From assembly GCF_013267835.1 (NCBI RefSeq), contig NZ_CP053939.1, positions 744,001 to 808,000 of the forward strand: 64,000 nucleotides of DNA, in the 5' to 3' direction. The position numbers were made by a program, and so were the translations under genes. The notes under the pieces are model-generated. The model ran no database searches. It was given only the letters and a program-made list of their open reading frames with translations, and had not been told where the DNA came from. The stretch is from Neisseria mucosa (GTDB lineage Bacteria > Pseudomonadota > Gammaproteobacteria > Burkholderiales > Neisseriaceae). Positions 25,634-35,241 of the stretch are shown here, piece after piece (position 1 is the stretch's first letter; each line of letters begins with the position of its first letter).

Positions 25634-26674
25634 TCAAGTTTTGATAGGGTTAAAATCAATACCTGTAATATAACGTTGTCCAGAATGAGCCTTAATATGT
25701 ACTACAATATCAATGGTTTGCCTGAGTAGATTTTTTATAACTTCAAACTCTAAACCACTTCCTTCCGGTGATGCCTTTACCATTAGTGCCAGCTGATCCC
25801 AAGTCTGTTCAGTACTACCAGCATGACAACTTGTAATAGATCCTGGGTGTCCAGATGCACAATTTCGAATAAAATAAAACGATTCGTCTCCTCGTAACTC
25901 GGCCAGAATAATTCTATCTGGTTTCATACGTAAACAGGACTCCATGCAACTTTTTGCTGTGATATTTGAACTACCTTGTCCACCTTTTGAGTAAAGTAAA
26001 TGAACTACATTCTCATGTGGAATAAATAGTTCTCTAGCATCTTCAATACTGATTAGTCTCTCGCTTAAAGGAATATGATTAACTAACGCTTTCATGAAAG
26101 TAGTCTTACCGCTACCAGTTGCACCTGAAACAACAATATTTTTTTTATACTCAACGGCTTTTTTAAAAAATTCCTCGTAATTCCGATTATTTTTCAGTTC
26201 AACTAATTCCTTATCTTGAGGAGACAATTCTCCATTTAATTCAATAATCTGACTAAAGAAACCATCTTTGCTATACTGGCTTAAGCTCTTAGTATGTTTT
26301 GATGGTAGACGGATTGTAATTGAAGCTTTTCCTGCATCACAGGCAGGAGGAATTACAAATTGTGCCCGTTGGCCTGTTGGAAATGTTAATGACACCATTG
26401 GCTCTGCTTCTGTAATTCGTTGACCAGTATTACTTTCATTAACAACAGCTGTACAGAACTGACGTGCCCTATCAAAGTTTAGCGTATCTACTTCTACCTT
26501 TTTCCAACCTCGAGAAGTCTCAAGAAATACCTCTCCCGGCCTATTAATACAAATTTCTGTAACATCAGGATCTTTCAGGAAAGAGGTAATTCCCAATACT
26601 TCGTATTGATAATCTAAGAAATCTGCTGAAATTGTTGAGTTTAATTCATCCATGTTTAAAATAAGTTTATTCAA
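25634..26674 (-). CDS. virB11: VirB11 T4SS ATPase
   Basis: 346 residues, the family's normal size. The N-terminal domain contains DVTEICINRPGEVF. The C-terminal RecA-like ATPase has Walker A GATGSGKTT (184-192), the Asp box ISIEDARELF, Walker B-like PDRIILAELRGDE and the His box GHPGSITSCHAG. VirB11 hexamers work at the cytoplasmic face with VirB4 and VirD4 to drive pilus assembly and substrate transfer. It is last in the minus-strand run after the second effector, 49 bp from it. Confidence 0.93.
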   Translation of the reverse strand: MNKLILNMDELNSTISADFLDYQYEVLGITSFLKDPDVTEICINRPGEVFLETSRGWKKVEVDTLNFDRARQFCTAVVNESNTGQRITEAEPMVSLTFPTGQRAQFVIPPACDAGKASITIRLPSKHTKSLSQYSKDGFFSQIIELNGELSPQDKELVELKNNRNYEEFFKKAVEYKKNIVVSGATGSGKTTFMKALVNHIPLSERLISIEDARELFIPHENVVHLLYSKGGQGSSNITAKSCMESCLRMKPDRIILAELRGDESFYFIRNCASGHPGSITSCHAGSTEQTWDQLALMVKASPEGSGLEFEVIKNLLRQTIDIVVHIKAHSGQRYITGIDFNPIKT

Positions 26675-26723
26675 AAATTTAATTACAATATATTTGAACC
26701 TTAGGTGTGTTTTTCATTTTAGC

Positions 26724-28414
26724 CTAAGAAATACTCAGCCCTCTGGCTTGTGTTAACTGCTTTTGTTGTGTTTCTAATTCAAATTGCTGAGTTGTTGCTT
26801 GTACTTTAATAATACTCTCCTCTATCGGAGTAACCGCAGCTTTCTGCATATCCACCGAAGCAGTTCTTAATTCAGGAGCCTTATCACCAATAAGAATATG
26901 CCCATTTTCTTTAATATTAATGAGAGATGCACCTCTCATCTTGTTTGCGTACCCTTCAGCAGCCAGTGCCATAGCAATATTATCTAAGCTTCTTTCATCG
27001 TAGATAATATCTTTTTTATTACAGAATTCAGTAAAAATTTTTTTACTCTGCTGATAGATATTTTGGGCATGTTGTGGGATTGCTTCCAAATTCAAAGGCT
27101 GATTAGTGTACATATCATCCCCATTGCTAGGAGCTGGAGCATGAGCCATGTTGGTATTCCGAGGTTGACGCAAAATCTTAATACCATCTATTCCCGTAGC
27201 AGAATGTACTCTAATAACATCATTATATTGGCCTGTTTTTTGTTCTTTAAATGAATTCCTAAATCACCATTTTTGAAATTTTCAATTTTGAGACCATTTA
27301 CATCTAATGTCCCTGTATTTCTATCCCATTCATATACCATTCTAGAACTGCGGTAAACAAAACGGTCTGGCTTAGATAAATCGCGTACACCACCCTGTAA
27401 TATATAACCATTTAATGACACTTCACCCTTGCCGTCTGAATCTCGGATAATATCTGAATTGTCAGCACGATATTTATCATATCCTTTACCACCAAATAAT
27501 TTATCTCTTCCAGAATTACCAACTAAAATATCATTGCCATTACCACCAATCAACACATCATTACCACTGCCGCCTAATAAAATATCATTTTGATTAGTAC
27601 CTTTTAAGACATCATCTCCGGCATCTCCATACATATATGCCCCACTTTTTAAATAAGTCTTAGATCTGCCTATCAATAAACTATCACGACTATATGATCC
27701 ATCAGCAACAATTTTATTATTACCCTTATTGCCAAACGTATCATAATTCGCCATATGCTTAACAAATAATTGTTTGAAATTGGGACTTAAGAATGCTTCT
27801 TCAAAGTCTTTGGAAAAATTGGTACGAGTATTCAGGAAATATTCAATATCAGTTTCATAATAAGTCATTCTGATCGATCCAGTTCCATTACTTGGGTACA
27901 TGCCATACATATTCTGACGAGCAATTAGATCTTTAACCTCTCCAAAACTCTTACCTTTAATGTATGGGTAAAGATTACCACTAATTCCTGTGCTATATGC
28001 TCTACCATTATATCTTTCTTCGTAAGCAACCATACGCGCTTCGTTAAAGATTGCCTCAGCTTCTCCATAGCCTCGTGCTTGAGCATAAGCCTTAGCAGTA
28101 TTGTAGTAACTAGCTGCTTTAGCTTGATGTTTACCTAATGCATGGCCCACTTCATGAGATATTGTCCTAGCGGTAATATGTCTGGAACCTTGTTCTAAAT
28201 AGATATTCCCATCTTTCGAATTATAAAAGGCCCCCTTACTTCCATCTACAATCCTAAAAAATCCATGACCTTGACTGCCAAATTGATTAATTTGCCTTAC
28301 TAACTCATCATTAGCCTTTATTCTATCCAATTCAGACATAGTAGAATTAAAACGTTGATTATGGAAACCTAATATTTTTAATTGAGCTTCTGCTTTTTCA
28401 TTTAATTTAGTCAT
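26724..28414 (-). pseudogene. T4SS-secreted metalloprotease/RTX effector, split by a frameshift in a homopolymer
   Basis: The upstream frame (28414 to 27188) encodes 408 residues: a zinc-protease motif HEVGH at 87-91, then RTX calcium-binding nonapeptides (about 263-313, GGSGNDVLIGGNGNDILVG). The downstream frame (to 26724) encodes the secretion domain, ending with the Gln-rich IKVQATTQQFELETQQKQLT and ARGLSIS, like the lipase effector. The frames join if one base is added in the T6 tract (+ strand 27236-27241), giving KNKKTGQYNDVIRVHSATGIDG and a protein of roughly 560 residues. As read, the protease part lacks its secretion signal. This may be phase variation, a mutation or a sequencing error. 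A lipoprotein partner gene lies 18 bp upstream. Confidence 0.75.
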
Positions 28415-28432
28415 GATTTATTAGCCTTTTTA

Positions 28433-29077
28433 TCAAAAACCCATAGGGCTCATTTCTGTATTACTGTAAAAAGTAAATGCATGAATAGCACCGGACCCAT
28501 TGTTTGCCGCAACCATTTCTCGACCATTTTCACGCCAATAATAATTAACTAATTCTTTAATTGGGTCATTTTCCTGACGTGGGTAATAGTCCCCATATCT
28601 AGGAGGCATTTCTCTTTCATTAGGTTTAGGTAAAAAATCAGGAAATTTATTTTCAGGGAAAATACTTATTTTTTCTTTGTAGTATTGTTTAGTTGGTAAA
28701 ATAACGAAACTTGTTTGAAAAGAATCATGTCTTATTGCTACATACAAACCAATGGATGATGAGAGATTTCTATGTAATTGATTACTATCATAACCTTCAA
28801 CAACCGGAATTTTCCAAATATTTTCTAATTCTAGCGCATACATTGTATACAGGCAGTCATCCTTAAATGCTGTATCATACATCTGCTTAATTAGATCATC
28901 CCGATTTTCCACTTTGTGCAACATACTTCGGCAACGATTGCGCACCTGTTCCATAGTTGTTTCCTTTTGTATATTTGGTATTTTAGAAGAATCCTTAATA
29001 TTTTTATTGCTAATCTGAGGAGTACAGGAAGTCATCAAACATACAGTTAATATGGCTGTAATTGCCAATAGCTTCAT
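28433..29077 (-). CDS. Lipoprotein immunity protein for the metalloprotease effector (X-Tfi candidate)
   Basis: 214 residues with a lipoprotein signal (…VCLMTSC, lipidated cysteine C18). The mature part contains NRCRSMLHKVENRDDLIKQM and a C-terminal YYWRENGREMVAANNGSGA; no family was recognised. It sits directly upstream of the protease effector and downstream of virD4 on the same strand. Location and lipidation match known X-T4SS immunity proteins; the specific role is inferred. Confidence 0.65.
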   Translation of the reverse strand: MKLLAITAILTVCLMTSCTPQISNKNIKDSSKIPNIQKETTMEQVRNRCRSMLHKVENRDDLIKQMYDTAFKDDCLYTMYALELENIWKIPVVEGYDSNQLHRNLSSSIGLYVAIRHDSFQTSFVILPTKQYYKEKISIFPENKFPDFLPKPNEREMPPRYGDYYPRQENDPIKELVNYYWRENGREMVAANNGSGAIHAFTFYSNTEMSPMGF

Positions 29078-29140
29078 ATAAATTCCTTTTTAGTCATTTT
29101 GCAAATTTCATTTTCAGACGGCCTCGAACTTTCATTACTA

Positions 29141-30832
29141 TTACCGTTTTCCTTTTAACGAGGCAACCTTTACTGACCCCATCAATCGTTTGGTAAATGT
29201 CCCATCTTGGTAATAACGGATTTTCCCCACTTGCGCCGGATGTGACATACCTTCATAAAGGATAATCTCCTTATCTTGGCTCATTGCCTTCAACTCTTGC
29301 GGCAACATCAGTGCGCGACGTTCTTCGCTTTCCGATACACTACGTTCGCGTCCACGGCTGACATTTTTTCTTTTCACTGTGGTATAACCCAGCATTTCGG
29401 AGTATTCGTTTGCATCCTGCTGTTCTCTAGGGGTATAGATGATTTGTAAAGCATGGTTAGTGATAATAGTACGCGCATATTCTTTGCCATAAACAGCATC
29501 CAGCTGGGCGACTGATTGGATAATTGGAAATAGGCGAATGTTGTAACCTGCCATATAGCTGACGGAATGGGCAATAATTTCAACTTTACCAATACTTGTG
29601 AATTCATCCATCAGCAGCATACATTGATGTTTCAAATCTGGGTTGTCCTGAGGCAGCTCTTTCGTATTCTGGTTGATAAGTTGAGAGAAAAATAGGTTGA
29701 CAATGACCCTTGATTCAGCAAGTTTATTGGGAAGAATGCCGATATAGATGGTCATTTTCTTTTTACGTACGTCAGTTAACAGAAAATCATCAGCTGAAGT
29801 AGCGGAATCAATGACGGGATTAATCCATGGATTTAAAGGTTCTTTAAATGTCCCCATGATAGAACCGAAAGTTTCTTTTTCTTGAGAAATTAAGCCAGAA
29901 AAAGCTGTTTTTGTAGCCTCGCTGAGATATGGTTGTTGCGATAAAGATGTAAAATACTCCTTGAGCTCTGTTCCATTACCTGATGAAAGGCGGTATATTT
30001 TTCCCAATGTACAGGCTGGCTCATTTTCTTTGCCCTCCACAGGAAAATCAGCCATTGCTTCATGCTCATCAAAACAATAAAGTGAAAATGCTAAAAATGC
30101 ATTTCTTGCCTGCGCCACCCAGAACTTATCACGACTATCTCCATCCGGATACAACATTGCAGCTATCGACATCAAGTCTGACACTCGTTGGTCCGGATCG
30201 GAAGAAACGTAGGTAAACGGATTCCAACGATGCGTCCTACCATCTTCAGCAAATGGATTAAATAGATATACTTCCTGGCCTAGCACCTCTTTACGGTAGC
30301 CACTAGTCAAGTTGAAGTTTTCCTGTTTAATATCCAATACTACTACCGATCCTTTATAGCTTAACAGGTTCGGTATTACGATGCCGACACCTTTACCAGA
30401 TCGAGTTGGAGCCGCTAATAAGGCGAATTGCTGGCCATTGTAATGTAATAATTTACCGTTGTATTTACCAACAACAATTGAAGTATCTGTCTGTTTAAAA
30501 AATCCAGCTTTTGACAAATCAGCCATTCCGGCAAATCGTGCCTCTCCATGAAGACTTTGTGAGGCAGTACGCCAAATGGGAATTAAACCAATCAGACCAA
30601 TCAAAAAGGTTAAACCAAATCCAATAATTCCTGAAGTTTTAATCTGTAACGAGTATTTGGCAACTTGAGGAATATCTAATGTATTATAGTATTTAAACCA
30701 TGTTGTGAGCAGCAAAGGGGTTTTATCTAAGCCTAACCATTGCAGTAGGATAAAACCTGATAGATAACAACCCAGTAACAAAGAGATTAATAATAGAAAT
30801 ACCGTGATAATAGATTTGTTTTTTAGAGTCAT
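29141..30832 (-). CDS. virD4: VirD4 T4SS coupling protein
   Basis: 563 residues. Two N-terminal membrane helices (about 10-30 and 66-87), Walker A APTRSGKGVGI (141-151) with VVVLDIKQEN after it, and Walker B CMLLMDEFTSIG. VirD4 recruits effectors by their C-terminal secretion domain and passes them to the channel. The two nearby effectors end with the same type of tail, consistent with recognition by this protein. It is separated from virB10 by 258 bp including a terminator, so it probably starts a separate transcript with the second immunity/effector pair and virB11. Confidence 0.93.
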   Translation of the reverse strand: MTLKNKSIITVFLLLISLLLGCYLSGFILLQWLGLDKTPLLLTTWFKYYNTLDIPQVAKYSLQIKTSGIIGFGLTFLIGLIGLIPIWRTASQSLHGEARFAGMADLSKAGFFKQTDTSIVVGKYNGKLLHYNGQQFALLAAPTRSGKGVGIVIPNLLSYKGSVVVLDIKQENFNLTSGYRKEVLGQEVYLFNPFAEDGRTHRWNPFTYVSSDPDQRVSDLMSIAAMLYPDGDSRDKFWVAQARNAFLAFSLYCFDEHEAMADFPVEGKENEPACTLGKIYRLSSGNGTELKEYFTSLSQQPYLSEATKTAFSGLISQEKETFGSIMGTFKEPLNPWINPVIDSATSADDFLLTDVRKKKMTIYIGILPNKLAESRVIVNLFFSQLINQNTKELPQDNPDLKHQCMLLMDEFTSIGKVEIIAHSVSYMAGYNIRLFPIIQSVAQLDAVYGKEYARTIITNHALQIIYTPREQQDANEYSEMLGYTTVKRKNVSRGRERSVSESEERRALMLPQELKAMSQDKEIILYEGMSHPAQVGKIRYYQDGTFTKRLMGSVKVASLKGKR

Positions 30833-31052
30833 TATAATACCTACAAGTTAAATAATTGAATTATTTTGAATTTTTATTTGAGATGTAAATTTTCAGATAG
30901 TTTTTAGTATCTTGCATTTAAGAAAGACTATTCTTAAGAACACCGAGCGAATTCTTATGCTATCTTCTCTATACAAACTCTTAGATTCTCATTTAATCAT
31001 AGAGAGTTATCGACAGCTTTTATCCATAATTCCTCCTTATTATAAGGCCTAA

Positions 31053-31087
31053 AAATTAGGCCGTCTGAAAAAATAGACGGCCTTTTA
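31053..31087. terminator. DUS-pair terminator downstream of virB10
   Basis: GGCCGTCT and AGACGGCC form the stem with an A/T-rich loop (31059-31082). On the minus strand it lies just after the virB10 stop and is followed by TAATTTTT. Confidence 0.75.
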
Positions 31088-31090
31088 TGG

Positions 31091-32281
31091 TTACTGCATT
31101 ACCGAACTGAAATCAATATCCTGGGCAGTATAAATATTAATCAAAGTACCTTGATTTATTGTTACTGTATTAGGACGAGCATTATTTCGTTCAAGCTGAT
31201 TGATAGCCTGTTGTTTCAATGTATTGGCTGTCTCACTTTCATAAGGGTTAGTAGTAGTTGATGTCATGGTTGAAACCGTTTGTCCTTGTGGACCATATTC
31301 AGTAGCAGCATATTTAAAAGCATCTGAAATCATACTAATCAATAAAGCCGATGCCAAACGTGATCCCCAGTGAGACTTAAATTTACCGACATGACCTGCT
31401 GCACCAAGATTATCTACTCCAGGAGATTCCAGTGTTACATCGATACCATCGGGTGTTATAACTCGATTCCAAATGACCTCCATCCGTGGGCCAGTAGGGT
31501 TACTGGAGCCATATTGCCCCATTACTTTTGAACCTTTCGGCAATAAGAGATATTTTCCACTTGCAGAATATACAGGTTCAGTAATGATACAAGATGTAAA
31601 TCCTTTTACCTCAGAAATAATTTTAGTTTCTAATACACAACGCAAATAAGTCCCTTGTTGAAGCAACTTATCCCTATTATGCATATAACGGACAGCATTA
31701 GCCTGAGCTGTACTTACTCCCGACTCTTTTTGAGCAGCCTCCCCGTCCTGAACAAATGCAGAATTCATATTAGCATACATATCTCCTGCTGGAATAATCG
31801 GCTGTATAGGAACATTAGGAGTTGTTGGAGTTGTTGGAGTTGTTGGAGTTGATGGAGTTATAGGTGGCAAGGTCTCCACTACTGGTGGAGTAGTTACTTC
31901 TATTGTTTTTGTATTCGATGTATTATCCGTTTCTAATTCGGGCTTTTTGTCTTCTGCTAAATCAATTGAAGGGGGTTCCGTAACTTGAGGATCTGGAGCA
32001 GGTAAATCTGGTACAGTAACTACCTGAGGACGTTCTGGAGGGGGAGCTTCATCAGAACCACTAAATTGATGATAGGCAAATGCCCCTAGTCCAGCTAACC
32101 CAAAACCTGCAGCTACAATAAACGCAATAGCTTTTTTGTTGACTGTACGGTCAACAGGAGCATTTAGTTGAGGAGCATTCTCCTCAAGTCCCGCCAATTG
32201 TTCTTGTTCGTATTGGCTTGAATATAAATTTTGTGATGATTCACTATCTTTGTGATGTTCATTATTTAGCTTATCAGACAT
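31091..32281 (-). CDS. virB10: VirB10 T4SS core-complex protein
   Basis: 396 residues. Cytoplasmic tail, single inner-membrane helix (about 50-70, AIAFIVAAGFGLAGLGAFAY), long Pro/Thr-rich periplasmic stalk, then the TrbI-like beta-barrel domain (GTYLRCVLETKIISEVKG, LLLPKGSKVMGQY, GRLASALL-like GSRLASALLIS). VirB10 spans both membranes and forms the core with VirB7 and VirB9. A 9-bp tandem repeat encodes TPT units in the stalk. It is followed 2 bp later by nothing coding; virB9 is 2 bp upstream. Confidence 0.92.
   Translation of the reverse strand: MSDKLNNEHHKDSESSQNLYSSQYEQEQLAGLEENAPQLNAPVDRTVNKKAIAFIVAAGFGLAGLGAFAYHQFSGSDEAPPPERPQVVTVPDLPAPDPQVTEPPSIDLAEDKKPELETDNTSNTKTIEVTTPPVVETLPPITPSTPTTPTTPTTPNVPIQPIIPAGDMYANMNSAFVQDGEAAQKESGVSTAQANAVRYMHNRDKLLQQGTYLRCVLETKIISEVKGFTSCIITEPVYSASGKYLLLPKGSKVMGQYGSSNPTGPRMEVIWNRVITPDGIDVTLESPGVDNLGAAGHVGKFKSHWGSRLASALLISMISDAFKYAATEYGPQGQTVSTMTSTTTNPYESETANTLKQQAINQLERNNARPNTVTINQGTLINIYTAQDIDFSSVMQ
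31821..31856 (-). repeat. 9-bp tandem repeat in the VirB10 stalk
   Basis: Three perfect GTTGTTGGA units plus one with a single change, coding a proline-threonine run. In-frame gain or loss of units would change stalk length without breaking the gene. Confidence 0.8.
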
Positions 32282-32283
32282 TC

Positions 32284-33009
32284 TTAATTCCTTTTTAATC
32301 CAACTACATCATTTCCATGTCTCAAAACTAAGAATGGATAAGTCCCATGGACAATAACTACATTACCTTCAACATTACTGTTTAAAACAAACTCAGCTCC
32401 TTTCTCTGATTTTCTGCCATAAACAGCAGGAAAATCACCTGTGAACTTGCCCTTATTCAAGTAGATATAGGTAAATCTGCCATCATCATAGACTTTTAAA
32501 GGAACTAGCCAACGAGATTTTTCATTTGCAGCCACATCATAATTAGTATTATAGATTTTAGAAGAATCATATTTCAGGCTATAACCAGCCAAAGTACTAG
32601 CACGAAGACTGAAATCCGTAGAATCGGGATATCTGAATTTAACTTGATAATTTACCCCTTTGTCTGAAGCTTCTGACAAATTGCCAACAACATTCTTCAA
32701 AACCTTAAGCTCAAAAATATATTGGTGAGCCTGAGTACGAACAATAAGATTAGTATCAACTGCATCAGCCTTTGGACGCAGATAAAATACATTTTCTCTA
32801 CGTACCAAATCCCATCCACCACTTAGGCCTGCACCAAAATCTTTAACCTTTTCACGAGAATCAAGTTCAATTTGTGTGACTACGCCTTGTGCCGTATGAA
32901 CGGGATAAGTTGTATTTTCTTGAAACGTATACTCTTGAATAGCTGCAGCATAGACGCTTCCTTGCAACAAACATGATGCTGCTGTTGCTAAAAACATTTT
33001 TCTTAACAT
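32284..33009 (-). CDS. virB9: VirB9 T4SS core-complex protein
   Basis: 241 residues with a signal peptide (…CLLQGSVYAA). The N-terminal beta-sandwich has the family pattern around YTFQENTTYPVHTAQGVVTQIEL and GWDLVRRENVFYLRPK. The C-terminal domain (LVPLKVYDDGRFTYIYL, GDFPAVYG, VVIVHGTYPFLVLRHG) pairs with VirB7 and VirB10 in the outer-membrane layer. Its start overlaps the virB8 stop (TAATG), so the two are translationally coupled. Confidence 0.93.
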   Translation of the reverse strand: MLRKMFLATAASCLLQGSVYAAAIQEYTFQENTTYPVHTAQGVVTQIELDSREKVKDFGAGLSGGWDLVRRENVFYLRPKADAVDTNLIVRTQAHQYIFELKVLKNVVGNLSEASDKGVNYQVKFRYPDSTDFSLRASTLAGYSLKYDSSKIYNTNYDVAANEKSRWLVPLKVYDDGRFTYIYLNKGKFTGDFPAVYGRKSEKGAEFVLNSNVEGNVVIVHGTYPFLVLRHGNDVVGLKRN

Positions 33010-33911
33010 TATTGATTTCCACTTTCAACAGATATAGGAGAAGCATTAGGAACATCATTATCTACAGATGTAGGAGCTTCTAACTGGGGCTGGGGTACAC
33101 TTTGTATTTGTTGCTGAGTCTGGTTTTCAGATGGTGTTCCTGCAGAAAGATAATCCGAAGATAAATCTTGAATAGGCGATTCACTAGCATCAGGATCAAC
33201 ACGATAAGATAATACCTGGAATCCTAGAGGATTTTTTAACCTATACTTTTCATCCATCTTCAAATTGCTATTATAAGTATAAGTCAGAGTAGCAACATTG
33301 CTATCTATAAATCTTGATATGCCAGTACTCTTATTTAACAAAAATCTTTGGAATCTTACTGTTGCACTGGCATCGCGACCATCAGCCTTTCCACTATTAT
33401 TAAGGACGATACTCAAAATCTTAACGCGAATTGACTGAGCAGATCCATAAAGATTAAATGGGCTATTCGGATTACTTTTATTCATCAGATTGCGGTAGCT
33501 GTCAGATACCCCAGCAACCGACATAGAATAAACTGTAGCCCAGTCATTATCATAAATAATCTGACTATCAAAAGATTCTCTAGCAATAATAAAGTGAGAA
33601 ATATTACTCTTATTTACTGCTTCATTTTTAGTAATATCTAAATTATTCCAATCACCGGCTAGCTTAGCAACAGTAGCTTGTCCCGTATAGACATCAGCCA
33701 TAACAAGATAAGGTTCTTTTTCTTTCAGCGGCAAAATATAAAATAATCCGCCAAGCAGACACAAAGAAGAGAAGGTAGAAATACCGGCAACAATCCATGC
33801 CCTTTTCTCACTTTTTTTGCGGATATCGACCAAGGTCGTTTCAAAATCCAAAGATCTTTTTACAGCCTTTTGGATATTGCCATCAGTAGTATTTTTACTT
33901 GATTTGAACAT
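33009..33911 (-). CDS. virB8: VirB8 T4SS inner-membrane protein
   Basis: 300 residues. Short cytoplasmic N-terminus, one membrane helix (about 38-60), then the periplasmic NTF2-like VirB8 domain (ESFDSQIIYDNDWATVYSMS, SDSYRNLMNKSNPNSPFNLYG, VRFQRFLLNKSTG). A Gln/Pro/Ser-rich tail of about 50 residues follows and is longer than in classical VirB8, as in Xanthomonas-type systems. VirB8 nucleates assembly of the inner-membrane complex. Confidence 0.92.
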   Translation of the reverse strand: MFKSSKNTTDGNIQKAVKRSLDFETTLVDIRKKSEKRAWIVAGISTFSSLCLLGGLFYILPLKEKEPYLVMADVYTGQATVAKLAGDWNNLDITKNEAVNKSNISHFIIARESFDSQIIYDNDWATVYSMSVAGVSDSYRNLMNKSNPNSPFNLYGSAQSIRVKILSIVLNNSGKADGRDASATVRFQRFLLNKSTGISRFIDSNVATLTYTYNSNLKMDEKYRLKNPLGFQVLSYRVDPDASESPIQDLSSDYLSAGTPSENQTQQQIQSVPQPQLEAPTSVDNDVPNASPISVESGNQ

Positions 33912-33922
33912 ATATTTCCATT

Positions 33923-34408
33923 TTAATCTTGAGTTTTTACATCAGCTTTTGCTGATCTCTCATGTTTTTTCTTTCCACTGTTTTTCACAGCAACATCCAT
34001 TTTCTTATGCGCCATAATGACACCATTTTGAACATAGAAAACCATCCCTTTATCTTCATAAAGTTTAGATAATTCACTCAAGGCATTATCAAGTTCGGTA
34101 TTTCGTATTGTTGATACTTTCTTATACAAAGTAAAATCAAGCGTATGGTCATAAACAACAGGCATCTTTGCCTCTTCTCCCCAACGCTCCAACAAACCTT
34201 TTACAGTTGTATCAAGTTGTGTTACTTGATAAACATGAGGTTTGACAAGAGGAATCTCAGTTACCTGATCAGGTAGTTCATTTAATGGCTTCCATGAACT
34301 TGGGAAATCTGGAGCAGACTGATTTGCACAACCTGCCATTAGCGCGCCCACACTAGCAGACAGCAACAGCGTTCTTAAAAGAAACATACATAGCACCTTA
34401 TAAAACAA
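33923..34408 (-). CDS. virB7: VirB7 lipoprotein with C-terminal N0 domain
   Basis: 161 residues, far longer than classical VirB7 (about 50). A lipoprotein signal ends at C27 (ALMAGC), followed by an extended segment that would bind VirB9. A globular domain then follows (HVYQVTQLDTTVKGLLERWGE…KLYEDKGMVFYVQNGVIMAHK, about 60-135) with the pattern of N0/STN domains found in secretins and TonB receptors. An N0-bearing VirB7 is a hallmark of the Xanthomonas-type antibacterial T4SS. The tail is lysine-rich. First gene of the minus-strand core operon, divergent from virB1. Confidence 0.88.
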   Translation of the reverse strand: MFYKVLCMFLLRTLLLSASVGALMAGCANQSAPDFPSSWKPLNELPDQVTEIPLVKPHVYQVTQLDTTVKGLLERWGEEAKMPVVYDHTLDFTLYKKVSTIRNTELDNALSELSKLYEDKGMVFYVQNGVIMAHKKMDVAVKNSGKKKHERSAKADVKTQD

Positions 34409-34553
34409 CTTAAGTTACAACCAAAGCGTCTTAATTAAAAATGAAGAAAAGACAATTCATGTTTGGTTATTTTTATTGGTTAAAATCTTGTTAATTATTT
34501 TAATCTGTGCTAAATTTCACGTCAATACAAATTCATATTTTCATCTCAACATC
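34409..34553. promoter_or_regulatory. Divergent promoter region between virB7 and virB1
   Basis: Only about 145 bp, AT-rich, must drive both core operon (minus) and virB1-6 operon (plus). The virB1 frame is open back to a TTG at 34476, but those 26 codons look like translated AT-rich DNA. No clear operator was seen. Confidence 0.5.
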
Positions 34554-35195
34554 ATGTTTTTTTCCTGCGCCGACTTAGCTGTTCCGCATGATATTATGCA
34601 TCATGTCGTGAGAGTTGAATCCTCAGGCAACCCATATGCTATAGGTGTTGTAGGCGGACGCTTACAAAGACAGCCTAAAAATTTGGCTGAAGCAGTCGCC
34701 ACTGCTAAAATGTTGGAACAAAAGGGATTTAACTTCTCCTTAGGATTAGCTCAAGTTAACCGATACAATTTAAAAAAATATGGATTGCATTCCTACGAGC
34801 ATGCATTCCAAGTGTGCCCAAACGTCAAGGCAGGCTCGCACATATTGCGAGAATGCTACAATCGTGCAAAAGACTGGGGTAAATCTTTCAGCTGTTATTA
34901 TTCCGGTAACTTTGTAACCGGTTATAAGCATGGCTATGTGCAAAAAATTTTTTCATCCATGAGGAAAGGGAGAGCAATCCCACAAAATGCCATTCCAGTC
35001 ATCAGCAATACTGTGAATACCCCTCGCCCTATGGGCCAAATGCCAGCACAACAAGCTAACCGCCCAAATTTGACAGTTACCGCCAATCCACAACCATACT
35101 CGGCCGCTGTCTCTAAAAACCAACATTCCTTGCAAGATAATAATACTGCACAAGCGAAAAGCAATACTTATAAAGATAGCGCAGCAGTCTTTTAG
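34554..35195 (+). CDS. virB1: VirB1 lytic transglycosylase
   Basis: 213 residues from the ATG chosen here; a TTG 78 bases upstream would add 26 AT-coded residues. The SLT domain has the catalytic glutamate in VRVESSGNPYAIG, then FSLGLAQVNRYNLKKYG and CYYSGNFVTGYKHGYVQKI, close to VirB1 of Xanthomonas. It cuts peptidoglycan so the T4SS can cross the wall. A Gln/Asn/Pro-rich tail follows. First gene of the plus-strand operon. Confidence 0.9.
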   Translation: MFFSCADLAVPHDIMHHVVRVESSGNPYAIGVVGGRLQRQPKNLAEAVATAKMLEQKGFNFSLGLAQVNRYNLKKYGLHSYEHAFQVCPNVKAGSHILRECYNRAKDWGKSFSCYYSGNFVTGYKHGYVQKIFSSMRKGRAIPQNAIPVISNTVNTPRPMGQMPAQQANRPNLTVTANPQPYSAAVSKNQHSLQDNNTAQAKSNTYKDSAAVF

Positions 35196-35241
35196 ATAGT
35201 TTTTTTCCACATCAACCTGTAATAAACATAGGAAATTTCAA

